A stretch of 7,163 nucleotides of DNA from Chloroflexi bacterium UBA4736. GTDB taxonomy: Bacteria; Chloroflexota; Dormibacteria; Dormibacterales; Dormibacteraceae. A program made the translations under genes and the position numbers. Positions 1 through 6,219 of the stretch are shown here, one piece after another. The stretch is from NCBI GenBank assembly GCA_002404015.1, contig DHIW01000041.1, forward strand, positions 1-7,163, in the 5' to 3' direction. Position 1 is the stretch's first letter. Each line of letters starts with the position of its first letter. Under the pieces are notes generated by a model. That model was not told where the DNA came from. It ran no database searches and saw only the letters and a list, made by a program, of their open reading frames with translations.

Positions 1-23
1 CCGGTCATGGTCGTCGGAGCCAT
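1..23 (-). CDS. Second ABC importer permease, 5' fragment only
   Basis: Only the start of this gene is in the window: ATG at 23-21, reading M-A-P-T-T-M-T and then running off the left edge. It is called mainly from position. BMP-type nucleoside importers normally encode two different permeases next to each other after the ATPase, and this reading frame opens 14 bases after the stop of the first permease. No family motif is visible in seven codons. An alternative ATG at 36-34, in the other copy of an 11-bp tandem duplication, reads only nine codons before a stop and is unlikely to be the true start. No strong ribosome binding site is visible, so translation may depend on coupling to the upstream permease. 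Confidence 0.5.
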
Positions 24-39
24 CGCTTAGCCATCGCTT
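18..39. repeat. 11-bp tandem duplication at permease junction
   Basis: The plus-strand unit agccatcgctt occurs twice without interruption (18-28 and 29-39), followed by two further matching bases (ag). On the coding strand the unit carries TAAGCGATGG, so it spans the stop codon of the first permease and places a second potential ATG between the two permease genes. It looks like a slippage duplication or an assembly error close to the window edge. Confidence 0.85.
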
Positions 40-1135
40 AGGTTGTGAGGCCCCCGGCGCCCGTATCCGCAACCGCGATGGGAGCGGTCGGTACGTCCTT
101 GATGCGGAAGATGGCGCGCACCATCAGGGGCGCCGCGACGAACATGATCACGGTCGCCTGCACGATCGAGATCAGGTCGCGCGAGACCTGCGTCTCCAGC
201 TGCATGAAGCCGGCCCCGCTGCGCATCGCCCCGAAGAGGAAGGCCGAGGGCAGGACGGCCCAGGGGTTGCTGCGCGCCAGTAGGGCCACAGCAATGGCGT
301 CGAAGCCGTAGCCGGTCGAGAACGTGGGCGGCATGAAGTGCGAGACCCCGACCACCTCGTCCACGCCGGCCAGGCCGGCCAGCGCGCCCGAGATGCCCAT
401 GGTCAAGAAGAGGGTCCAGCCCACCGACATGCCGTTGGCGGCCGCGGCGGACGGGTTGAAGCCGACGGCCCGGATCCGGAATCCGATCGTCGTCCGCTGC
501 ATCAGAAACCAGACCACGGGTACCGCCAGCAGGGCCATGATCAAGCCCGCGTGCAGCCGCGTGTCGGCGATCAGCAGGGGCAGCTGGGCGGCCGGGTCGA
601 TGAACGGCGTTCGAGGCGCTGAGGAATGCGGGTCGCCCAGCGGCCCTCGATTGATCAGCCAGTCGGACAGCCCGAAGGCGATGTAGTTGAGCATGATCGT
701 GGTGATCACCTCGTGGGCGCCAAAGCGCGCTTTGAGGATGCCGGGGATGGCCCCGTAGAGGAAGCCGCCGAGCATGCCGGCCAGGATCGCGAGGGTCACG
801 TGGACGACCCCCGGCAGGCCGTGCAGGTGGTAGCCGACGTAGACGCCGAAGATGGCCCCCAGGTAGAACTGTCCCTCGGCGCCGATGTTGAAGAGGCCCG
901 CCCGGAAGCCGATCGCCACCGCCAGGCCCAGGAAGATGTACGGAACTGTGGCGATCAGAGTCTCCGTAAAGGCGTTCTTGTTTGTGAAAGCGCCCTGCAA
1001 GAGGGCCAGGAACGCCTGGCTTGGGTCCGCCCCGCTGGCCACGACTGCGATCGCGGCAACGGCGAAGCCGCATAACACCGAGATCAGGGGCAGGTAGACG
1101 GCGGTGACGATCCGCCGCCGCATCGCTCGGCTCAC
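38..1135 (-). CDS. ABC importer inner-membrane permease (BMP/nucleoside type, BPD_transp_2 family)
   Basis: Integral-membrane permease of a BMP-type (nucleoside or related) ABC importer, 365 residues from a GTG start at 1135. It should pair with the second permease to form the translocation channel and dock onto the ATPase encoded just upstream. Family hallmarks are visible: FRAGLFNIGAEGQF near 78-90, HEVITTIMLNY near 141-151 (the EVITTIMLNY coupling stretch), GFNPSAAAANG near 225-235 and GYGFDAIAVALL near 275-286. About eight to ten hydrophobic segments alternate with short loops, and the Arg-rich N terminus fits a cytoplasmic start. The GTG overlaps the ATPase stop as GTGA, with a G-rich stretch upstream, which implies translational coupling. 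ATG at 1123 is a credible alternative start, giving 361 residues. The frame stays open far upstream inside the ATPase gene, but that extension has no permease-like content. Family is confident; ligand is inferred. Confidence 0.94.
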   Translation of the reverse strand: MSRAMRRRIVTAVYLPLISVLCGFAVAAIAVVASGADPSQAFLALLQGAFTNKNAFTETLIATVPYIFLGLAVAIGFRAGLFNIGAEGQFYLGAIFGVYVGYHLHGLPGVVHVTLAILAGMLGGFLYGAIPGILKARFGAHEVITTIMLNYIAFGLSDWLINRGPLGDPHSSAPRTPFIDPAAQLPLLIADTRLHAGLIMALLAVPVVWFLMQRTTIGFRIRAVGFNPSAAAANGMSVGWTLFLTMGISGALAGLAGVDEVVGVSHFMPPTFSTGYGFDAIAVALLARSNPWAVLPSAFLFGAMRSGAGFMQLETQVSRDLISIVQATVIMFVAAPLMVRAIFRIKDVPTAPIAVADTGAGGLTT

Positions 1136-2679
1136 GCCGCCCCCGCCATGAGCAGGCCGATCCGGTCGCGGTCGATGGAATCGCCCTCGAGCAGTGCGAC
1201 CACCTTGCCGCGGTAGATCACGGCCACCCGGTCGGAGAGGGACAGGACCTCGTCCAGCTCGGAGGAGACGAGCAGCACGGCCAGGCCCTTGTCGCGCTGG
1301 TCGACGATCTGGCGGTGGATGAACTCGATCGAGCCCACGTCCACACCCCGGGTTGGCTGGGAGGCGATCAGGACCGCCGGGGCGGTGCCGAGCTCGCGGG
1401 CCACCACGACCTTCTGCTGGTTGCCGCCTGAGAGCGAGCCGAGCGCCTGCTGCGACCCCTCGGCCCGGATGTCGAAGCGTTCGATCAGGTCTTTCGCATA
1501 GCTCAAGATGGCCTGGAACCGGCGCACCAACCCGGAGGCGAAGGGCGGGATGTCGTAGTCGGGCAGCACAAGGTTGTCGGCGATCGAGAGCTCGAGGATC
1601 GCGCCCAGCCGGTGACGGTCGGCCGCGATGTGCGACAGGCCGGCGTGCAGGGTGCTCTTCGTGCTGGCGTGGGTGACGTCCCGGCCGCTGACCCGGATCC
1701 ACCCGGAGCGGGGCCGGCGCAGGCCGACGATGGCCTCCACCAGCTCGTTCTGGCCGTTGCCCTCGACCCCGGCCACGCCCAGGATCTCCCCCGCCCGTAC
1801 CGCCAGCGTGACGCCGGCCACCGCGACCTGGTGCCGGTCGTCCTCGACAACCAGGTCCTCGACCTCCAGGCGTTCCTCGGCCGGGTGGGCGGGCCCCCTG
1901 TCGACTCGGAGCAGGACCGGGCGCCCCACCATGAGGCGGGCCAGGTCGGCCGGCGTGGTCTCCTTGGGAATGGTGGTGGCGACCACCTTGCCTCGCCGCA
2001 TGACGGTGATCCGGTCGGCCACACTCATCACCTCGCCCAGCTTGTGAGTGATGAAGATGAGAGAGGTTCCGTCGGCCTGCAGGCGGTGCATCACCTCGAA
2101 GAGACGCTCCGCCTCCTGTGGGGTGAGCACCGCGGTGGGCTCGTCCAGGATGAGCAGCCGGGCTCCGCGGTAGAGCGCCTTCAGGATCTCGACGCGCTGC
2201 TGGAGGCCGACGGGAAGGTCGCGGATCATGGCGTCGGGATCCACCTCCAGGCCATAGCGGCGGGAGAGCTCGAGCACCTCGCGGGCCGCGCGCCGCCGGT
2301 CCATGGTGCCCCCTGGTCCGGCTGTCTCCGAGCCCAGGACCACGTTCTCGGCCACGGTCAGGGGCGGGATCAGCATGAAGTGCTGGTGCACCATCCCGAT
2401 CCCGAGGTTCAGCGCGTCGACCGGGTTGCGGATCCTGGCCTCCCGGCCGTCGACGACGATCTCGCCGGCGTCAGGCTTGGTCAGGCCGAAAAGGACGTTC
2501 ATCAGCGTGGACTTGCCGGCGCCGTTCTCACCCAGCAGGGCGTGCACCTCGCCCCACTTCACCTCCAGGTCGACGTCGTCGTTGGCGCGTAGTGTGCCGA
2601 AGGTCTTTACGACACCCCGCATCTCCAGGGCGAGCCCGAGGGCCGGCCCTGCGGCCAGCCCCCGGGAATCGGCGGTCAA
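1132..2679 (-). CDS. ABC importer ATPase with two nucleotide-binding domains (BMP/nucleoside type)
   Basis: Cytoplasmic ATPase that should energise the importer; 515 residues with two fused nucleotide-binding domains, as in the sugar/nucleoside RbsA/YufO-like group. Domain 1 is complete: Walker [10 protein letters not shown] at 50-58, Q-loop in VHQHF near 97-101, signature-like [11 protein letters not shown] at 155-165, Walker [12 protein letters not shown] at 175-185 and the H-loop THKL near 211-214. Domain 2 has a degenerate Walker A ([10 protein letters not shown], 304-313, without GKS/T), a good LSGGNQQK signature at 416-423, and ASQPTRGVD near 439-447 where a catalytic site would have DEPT. 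This asymmetry is normal for the family, so one catalytic site is expected. TTG at 2679 is the earliest start, 10 bases after the BMP gene stop. ATG at 2622 (residue 20) is a credible alternative because the family homology begins about there. The 3' end overlaps the permease start by four bases. Confidence 0.95.
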   Translation of the reverse strand: MTADSRGLAAGPALGLALEMRGVVKTFGTLRANDDVDLEVKWGEVHALLGENGAGKSTLMNVLFGLTKPDAGEIVVDGREARIRNPVDALNLGIGMVHQHFMLIPPLTVAENVVLGSETAGPGGTMDRRRAAREVLELSRRYGLEVDPDAMIRDLPVGLQQRVEILKALYRGARLLILDEPTAVLTPQEAERLFEVMHRLQADGTSLIFITHKLGEVMSVADRITVMRRGKVVATTIPKETTPADLARLMVGRPVLLRVDRGPAHPAEERLEVEDLVVEDDRHQVAVAGVTLAVRAGEILGVAGVEGNGQNELVEAIVGLRRPRSGWIRVSGRDVTHASTKSTLHAGLSHIAADRHRLGAILELSIADNLVLPDYDIPPFASGLVRRFQAILSYAKDLIERFDIRAEGSQQALGSLSGGNQQKVVVARELGTAPAVLIASQPTRGVDVGSIEFIHRQIVDQRDKGLAVLLVSSELDEVLSLSDRVAVIYRGKVVALLEGDSIDRDRIGLLMAGAA

Positions 2680-2689
2680 TGCTTTCGGT

Positions 2690-3727
2690 CTAGGCCCCGG
2701 TCTTGAGGGTGCCGGCCGCCAGCTGCTTCTGGATGGCGTCGATCTTCGACTTCATGTCGCTGGTGACCTTGGAATCGAAGCTGTGGTATGCGGAAAGGCC
2801 GACGCCCCCGTTGGAGGCGTCGAAAGTCAGCGTGCCGCCCTTGGCGGTGCCCTTGACGACGTTGGAGATGGCGGTCTTGACGGCAGTCGCCAGCTTCTTC
2901 TCGGCGCTCGTGATCAGGCACTGGTCGGCGTCCGGGTAGGACTTGAACTGGTCGACGTCCACCCCGATGCAGGTCTTGCTCTTCTGGACGGCCGCCAGCA
3001 GGGCGCCGTTGCCCGTGTTGCCGCCGGCGCCGAACACGATGTCCGCGTTCTGGTTGAACTGCTCGATGGCGCGGGCCTTGCCCCAGTCGGGGTCGTTGAA
3101 GGCCGTCGGGCCCGGCGGCTGGTAGACGCCCAGCGCCTTGGCGCCCGGGTTGGTGCTCTTGAGGCCGTTCTCGAAGCCCACCCGGTAGCGATGCACCGGC
3201 GGGATGTCGAGGCCGTAAACGCCGCCGACCACATTGGTCTTGGTGTAGAGCCCGGCCAGCGCGCCGGCAAGGTAGCCGGCCTGGTCCTCGCGGAAACTGA
3301 GGCCCGTGAGGTTCGTCGGCACCGAGGCGTCGTAGGGGCCGGCCGGGTCCACGAGTGCGAACTGCGTCTTGGGGTTCTTCTTGGCCTCGGCCAGGACGTC
3401 GTCACCCATCAGGAAGCCGACGGCGACGACCATGTCGTAGCCCTGGTCGACGAAGGTCTGCATGTTCTTGGCGTAGTCGGTGGGCTGGTCAGACTCGATA
3501 GCCTTGCCGGTGACGCAGAGGCTCTTGTCGCTCTGGGCGTCCAGCACGCCCTGCCAGGAGGTGGCGTTGAACGACTTGTCGGAAAGCTTGCCGACGTCGG
3601 TGACCAGTCCGACCTTCCAGGTCTTGCTGCAGGTGCTGCTGCTGCCCCCGCTGGTAGTGGTGCTGCCGCAGGCGACGGCGGCCATGGCCACGATCGCAAT
3701 CGCGGCCAGGCTCCGAACTCCCTTCAT
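2690..3727 (-). CDS. BMP/PnrA-family substrate-binding lipoprotein (canonical copy)
   Basis: Extracytoplasmic, lipid-anchored solute-binding protein of the BMP/PnrA family (Bmp domain); 345 residues. The signal peptide ends in lipobox A17-V-A-C20, followed by a Ser/Thr/Gly linker (21-32). Family landmarks in order: KVGLVTDVGKLSDKSFN at 38-54, FREDQAGYLAGALAG at 145-159, YRVGFENGLK at 181-190, DIVFGAGGNTGNGALL at 229-244 and CIGVDVDQ at 253-260. The intact DKSFN, GNTGNG and GVDVDQ stretches line the ligand site in this family, so it probably binds a ligand as usual. Nucleosides are the best-known cargo; riboflavin is known for some relatives. Four cysteines after the lipid-anchored one (33, 71, 253, 270) form two closely spaced pairs. 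The ATG at 3727 is set by a purine-rich ribosome binding site. It lies between its divergent paralogue and the ATPase. Confidence 0.95.
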   Translation of the reverse strand: MKGVRSLAAIAIVAMAAVACGSTTTSGGSSSTCSKTWKVGLVTDVGKLSDKSFNATSWQGVLDAQSDKSLCVTGKAIESDQPTDYAKNMQTFVDQGYDMVVAVGFLMGDDVLAEAKKNPKTQFALVDPAGPYDASVPTNLTGLSFREDQAGYLAGALAGLYTKTNVVGGVYGLDIPPVHRYRVGFENGLKSTNPGAKALGVYQPPGPTAFNDPDWGKARAIEQFNQNADIVFGAGGNTGNGALLAAVQKSKTCIGVDVDQFKSYPDADQCLITSAEKKLATAVKTAISNVVKGTAKGGTLTFDASNGGVGLSAYHSFDSKVTSDMKSKIDAIQKQLAAGTLKTGA

Positions 3728-3732
3728 GGGTT

Positions 3733-3740
3733 CCCCCTTT
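3733..3740 (-). promoter_or_regulatory. Ribosome binding site of canonical BMP gene
   Basis: On the coding strand AAAGGGGG lies five bases before the ATG at 3727. It is a Shine-Dalgarno-like purine run and supports this start codon. Confidence 0.65.
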
Positions 3741-3752
3741 CGCTATTGACGC

Positions 3753-3766
3753 CCGGCCCGCGCCGG
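3753..3766 (-). other. Short GC hairpin in the leader of the canonical BMP gene
   Basis: In the 94-base gap between the two BMP genes, CCGGC and GCCGG can pair around a four-base loop, about 25 bases before the ATG. No T-run follows it, so it is not a standard terminator. A TAAACT hexamer on the coding strand (3782-3777) just upstream could be a -10 element, but no matching -35 is visible. A leader structure that sets the relative expression of the two paralogues is possible. In DNA this GC-rich a 5-bp stem can also arise by chance. Confidence 0.25.
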
Positions 3767-3821
3767 AATGGCGGCTAGTTTAAGGGACGCGGGACCGCCC
3801 TAGGGACTTGAGGTGCCCTGC

Positions 3822-4832
3822 CTAGCCCACGCCGGTGGCCAGGCTGCCGTTGGCCAGGGACTTCCTCGTGGCCTCGAGCGCGGCTCGCTGGGCAGCGTTC
3901 AGCGGGTCCGCCTGGCTGTGGAAGGGCGCGTCGCCGACGCCACCGCTGCGCACATCCATCGAGAGCCCGGTGATCGGCCAGCGGCCCTTGACGAACGCGG
4001 CGATGGCCGCCTGCACGGCCACCCCAAACCGTTTTTCGGCGCTCGTCAGCAGGCAGGGCCGGGCGGTCGGGAAGCTGTAGAACTCGTCCACCTCCACCCC
4101 GATGCACGAGACGGGGCCGCCGTCCGGTGTGTGCCCCAGGGCGGCGATCGCGCGGAGCGTGCCCTCACTGGGTGTGCCCGGGCTGGCGAAGAATACGTCC
4201 GCGCCCACCCCGACCTGGTCCAGCGCGATCTGCGAGGACCACTGGGCCGTCCCGAAGGCTGCCCCGGGCGGTTGGACGATCCCGCGCACCAGGGTCTGCG
4301 GAGCAATGTGCTGGACCCCGTTCTCGAAACCGATGCGGAGGCGCCGCGCGGTCTCGTCGCCGCTCACGCCGTAGATGCCGGTCACCACGTGGGTATGGCT
4401 GGCGAGGCCGGCGGCCGCACCCACGAGGAATGCGGCCTGGTCGTCGCGGAAGCTGACCCCCACCAGGTTGGCCGGCGGCGCGGTGAGCGCCGCGTCCAGC
4501 ACCGCCAGGCGCGTCTTGGGCCGGGCCCTGGCCACCTCCTGGGCGGCCGGCGTGAACCCAGGGCCGACCGCGATCACCAGGTCGTAGCCCTGGCCGGCAA
4601 TCGCCTGCACCGACGAGCCGATCGCGGTGGCTCCGATGCAGAGGGAGGCCTTCGCTCGCGCCTGGGTCAGGCCCTGCACCGCCTCCGCGGAAGCCTCCTG
4701 GACAGTCGGGTCGGCGGTGCTCGTGACCAGCGCGACCCGGTACAGGTGCGCGCAGGCGGAGGCCGGCGTCCCTCCGCACGCCGCCAATCCGGCGGCCGTC
4801 AACAGGGCCAGGAATCCCCCGATCAGCCGAAT
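3822..4832 (-). CDS. Divergent BMP/PnrA-family lipoprotein, probable ATT start
   Basis: Second BMP-family binding protein, 336 residues if translation starts at ATT (4832). That start gives a complete lipoprotein signal: Arg2, a hydrophobic core, and lipobox L16-A-A-C19. The next usable codon, TTG at 4802, leaves only eight residues before the cysteine and no charged n-region. GGAGG at 4843-4839 sits six bases before the ATT, and no ATG, GTG or TTG lies between an in-frame upstream stop and the ATT. Family features retained are FRDDQAAFLVGAAAG, RIGFENG, CIGVEVDEF and LLTSAEKRF. The N-terminal DKSFN-type ligand segment is replaced by TADPTVQEAS, and the Gly-rich GNTGNG loop becomes SPGTPSEG, so ligand range is probably changed or binding lost. 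Cysteines 27, 65, 243 and 260 match the spacing of pairs in the neighbouring paralogue. It starts one base after the tRNA nucleotidyltransferase stop, so translation is probably coupled. Confidence 0.88.
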   Translation of the reverse strand: MRLIGGFLALLTAAGLAACGGTPASACAHLYRVALVTSTADPTVQEASAEAVQGLTQARAKASLCIGATAIGSSVQAIAGQGYDLVIAVGPGFTPAAQEVARARPKTRLAVLDAALTAPPANLVGVSFRDDQAAFLVGAAAGLASHTHVVTGIYGVSGDETARRLRIGFENGVQHIAPQTLVRGIVQPPGAAFGTAQWSSQIALDQVGVGADVFFASPGTPSEGTLRAIAALGHTPDGGPVSCIGVEVDEFYSFPTARPCLLTSAEKRFGVAVQAAIAAFVKGRWPITGLSMDVRSGGVGDAPFHSQADPLNAAQRAALEATRKSLANGSLATGVG

Positions 4833-4833
4833 C

Positions 4834-6165
4834 TCAAACCTCCGGGTGGCTCCTCAGGTAATCGAGGATCGCCTCGCGGTCGGGCTCCAGGCGCCCCTCC
4901 ATGACCAGCTCCTCGAGACGCTCCTTCAGGCGGCCGACCTCGGGCCCGGACTCGAGGCCCCGCGCCTCCATGATGTCCGCGCCTGTGACGGGAATTCTCA
5001 TGCGTGTCGGCTTCTCGTCAAGCACCGCTTTCAGCCGTCGTTCCAGGTCATCCAGCTTCTCAGGGTTCGTGTAGGCGGAAGCGGCGATGTCGGCCCGGGC
5101 CAGCGCGATCAGGTTCCACAGCAGCGGGCCGGCCTCGCGGGCCAGGCGGCGGACGGCGCCGTCGCCCCATTCCTCCAGCTCGTAGAAGACGGGGCGCAGG
5201 TGCATCCGGACGAGCTTCCCGACCCGTTCCGTCTCGGCGTTCGAGAAGCGAAGCCGGGCCAGAGCCTGTTCGGCCAGCTCGGCGCCCACCCGGTCGTGCT
5301 CGTGGAAGCTGCCGTCGGCGGCGGCGGTCAGGGGCTTGCCGACGTCGTGGAAGAGCGCGGCCAGGCGCAGCGTGAGATCGGGCGCCGTGTGCTGGACCGT
5401 GAGCAGGGTATGGCCGAAGACGTCGTGCGTGTGGTAGCCGCCCTGGGCGACCCCCTTGCAGGCGGCCACCTCCGGCAGCAGGACCTCGAGCAGGCCGCCG
5501 GCGTCGAGGAGCTCGAGCGCGCGCGCCGGCCGCTCCGACAACAGCATCTTCTTGAGCTCGTCCTGGGTGCGCTCGACAGAGAGGACAGGGGGCCGCACCC
5601 GGTCGGCCAGCTGGCGGATGGCGGGCAGCAGGGCGTCGTCCAGCCGGAAGTCCAGCTGGGCGGCGAAACGGATGGCGCGGAGCATTCGCAGCGGGTCGTC
5701 GCTGAAGGTCTGGACCGGGTCGAGAGGCGTTCGCAGCAGCCGCGCCTTCAGGTCGGGCAGGCCCCGGCCGAGTCGGTCGTGCACATTGCCCTCGAAGTCC
5801 ATCAGGAGCGCGTTGATCGTGAAGTCGCGCCGCCGCAGGTCCTCCTCCAGGGTCGCCGTCCGGACCTCAGGCTTGCGCGAATCCGGGGCGTAGCTCTCCG
5901 CCCGCGCCGACGCGAACTCGATGAGCCGGTCGCCCCAGGTCACCTGCGCGGTGCCGAAGCGTTCGAACAGAACCGGGCGCCGGGAGCCCGTGGCGGTGGC
6001 GAAGGCTTCCGCCAGCTCGAAGCCACGACCGTTCTCGACCACCACGTCGAGCTCGCTGTGGGACCGGCCCAGGATGTGGTCGCGGACGTAGCCGCCGACC
6101 GCCCACGCCTGGATGCCCAGGTCGGACGTCAGCCTATGAAGGATCGGGAACGCCGGATCTAGCAT
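4834..6165 (-). CDS. cca: Class II CCA-adding / poly(A) polymerase-family tRNA nucleotidyltransferase with HD domain
   Basis: Cytoplasmic enzyme expected to add or repair the 3' CCA end of tRNAs (or only part of it); 443 residues. Order of elements: nucleotidyltransferase head with VGGYVRD at 23-29, metal motif E38-L-D40, RRRDFTINAL at 111-120, DDPLRMLRAIRFA at 156-168, ERTQDEL at 198-204, then an HD hydrolase domain (YHTHD at 244-248, FHDVGKP at 272-278) and the C-terminal PVTGADIMEARGLESGPEVG at 392-411 typical of long class II enzymes. The first metal-binding residue, normally Asp in DxD, is Glu38 here. Sequence alone cannot separate full CCA addition from A-only or CC-only addition. ATG at 6165 has no clear Shine-Dalgarno, and the leader ends in a pyrimidine-rich stretch, so coupling or leaderless translation is possible. 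The ROK stop lies in the same frame 57 bases upstream. Confidence 0.93.
   Translation of the reverse strand: MLDPAFPILHRLTSDLGIQAWAVGGYVRDHILGRSHSELDVVVENGRGFELAEAFATATGSRRPVLFERFGTAQVTWGDRLIEFASARAESYAPDSRKPEVRTATLEEDLRRRDFTINALLMDFEGNVHDRLGRGLPDLKARLLRTPLDPVQTFSDDPLRMLRAIRFAAQLDFRLDDALLPAIRQLADRVRPPVLSVERTQDELKKMLLSERPARALELLDAGGLLEVLLPEVAACKGVAQGGYHTHDVFGHTLLTVQHTAPDLTLRLAALFHDVGKPLTAAADGSFHEHDRVGAELAEQALARLRFSNAETERVGKLVRMHLRPVFYELEEWGDGAVRRLAREAGPLLWNLIALARADIAASAYTNPEKLDDLERRLKAVLDEKPTRMRIPVTGADIMEARGLESGPEVGRLKERLEELVMEGRLEPDREAILDYLRSHPEV
4839..4843 (-). promoter_or_regulatory. Strong ribosome binding site deciding the ATT start
   Basis: Consensus GGAGG on the coding strand lies inside the last codons of the upstream tRNA nucleotidyltransferase gene, six bases before ATT at 4832. 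It is 36 bases from the TTG at 4802, too far to serve that codon. This is the main evidence for non-canonical initiation. Confidence 0.75.
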
Positions 6166-6176
6166 GGTGGTGAGAA

Positions 6177-6200
6177 AGGAATCGACGGTGCTTCGGCGCC
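6177..6200. repeat. 24-bp direct repeat, copy 1
   Basis: Exact match to 7140-7163 (plus strand begins aggaatcgacggtgcttcgg and ends cgcc). This copy lies in the 54-base gap between the ROK kinase and the tRNA nucleotidyltransferase, 11 bases upstream of the latter's ATG. No extended palindrome is visible apart from the 6-base ggcgcc at one end. Confidence 0.95.
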
Positions 6201-6219
6201 CACCTCTCTCAACCCCCTG

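Noticed and set aside
1136..1702. N-terminal extension of the permease frame by 189 codons into the ATPase gene
   Set aside because: It overlaps a well-conserved ATPase domain in another frame, is rich in Arg, Pro and Gly with no membrane segments or motifs, and the permease homology begins just after the GTG at 1135.
1480..1800. Loss of Walker motifs in the second ATPase domain, considered as inactivation
   Set aside because: A degenerate second site lacking GKS/T and DE is normal for this double-domain importer ATPase family, and domain 1 is intact.
2303..3778. 491-codon plus-strand open frame opposite the canonical BMP gene and the 5' part of the ATPase
   Set aside because: Same shadow effect: it spans two genes with clear motifs on the minus strand and shows none itself.
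3778..3821. GC-rich inverted segments after the divergent BMP gene, considered as a terminator
   Set aside because: Only short imperfect pairings (three to four bases) and no T-run on the coding strand; the neighbouring gene is probably co-transcribed.
4627..6162. 511-codon plus-strand open frame opposite the tRNA nucleotidyltransferase and the start of the divergent BMP gene
   Set aside because: It is an antisense shadow caused by the GC-rich third positions of the real genes; composition is biased and no family motif is visible.
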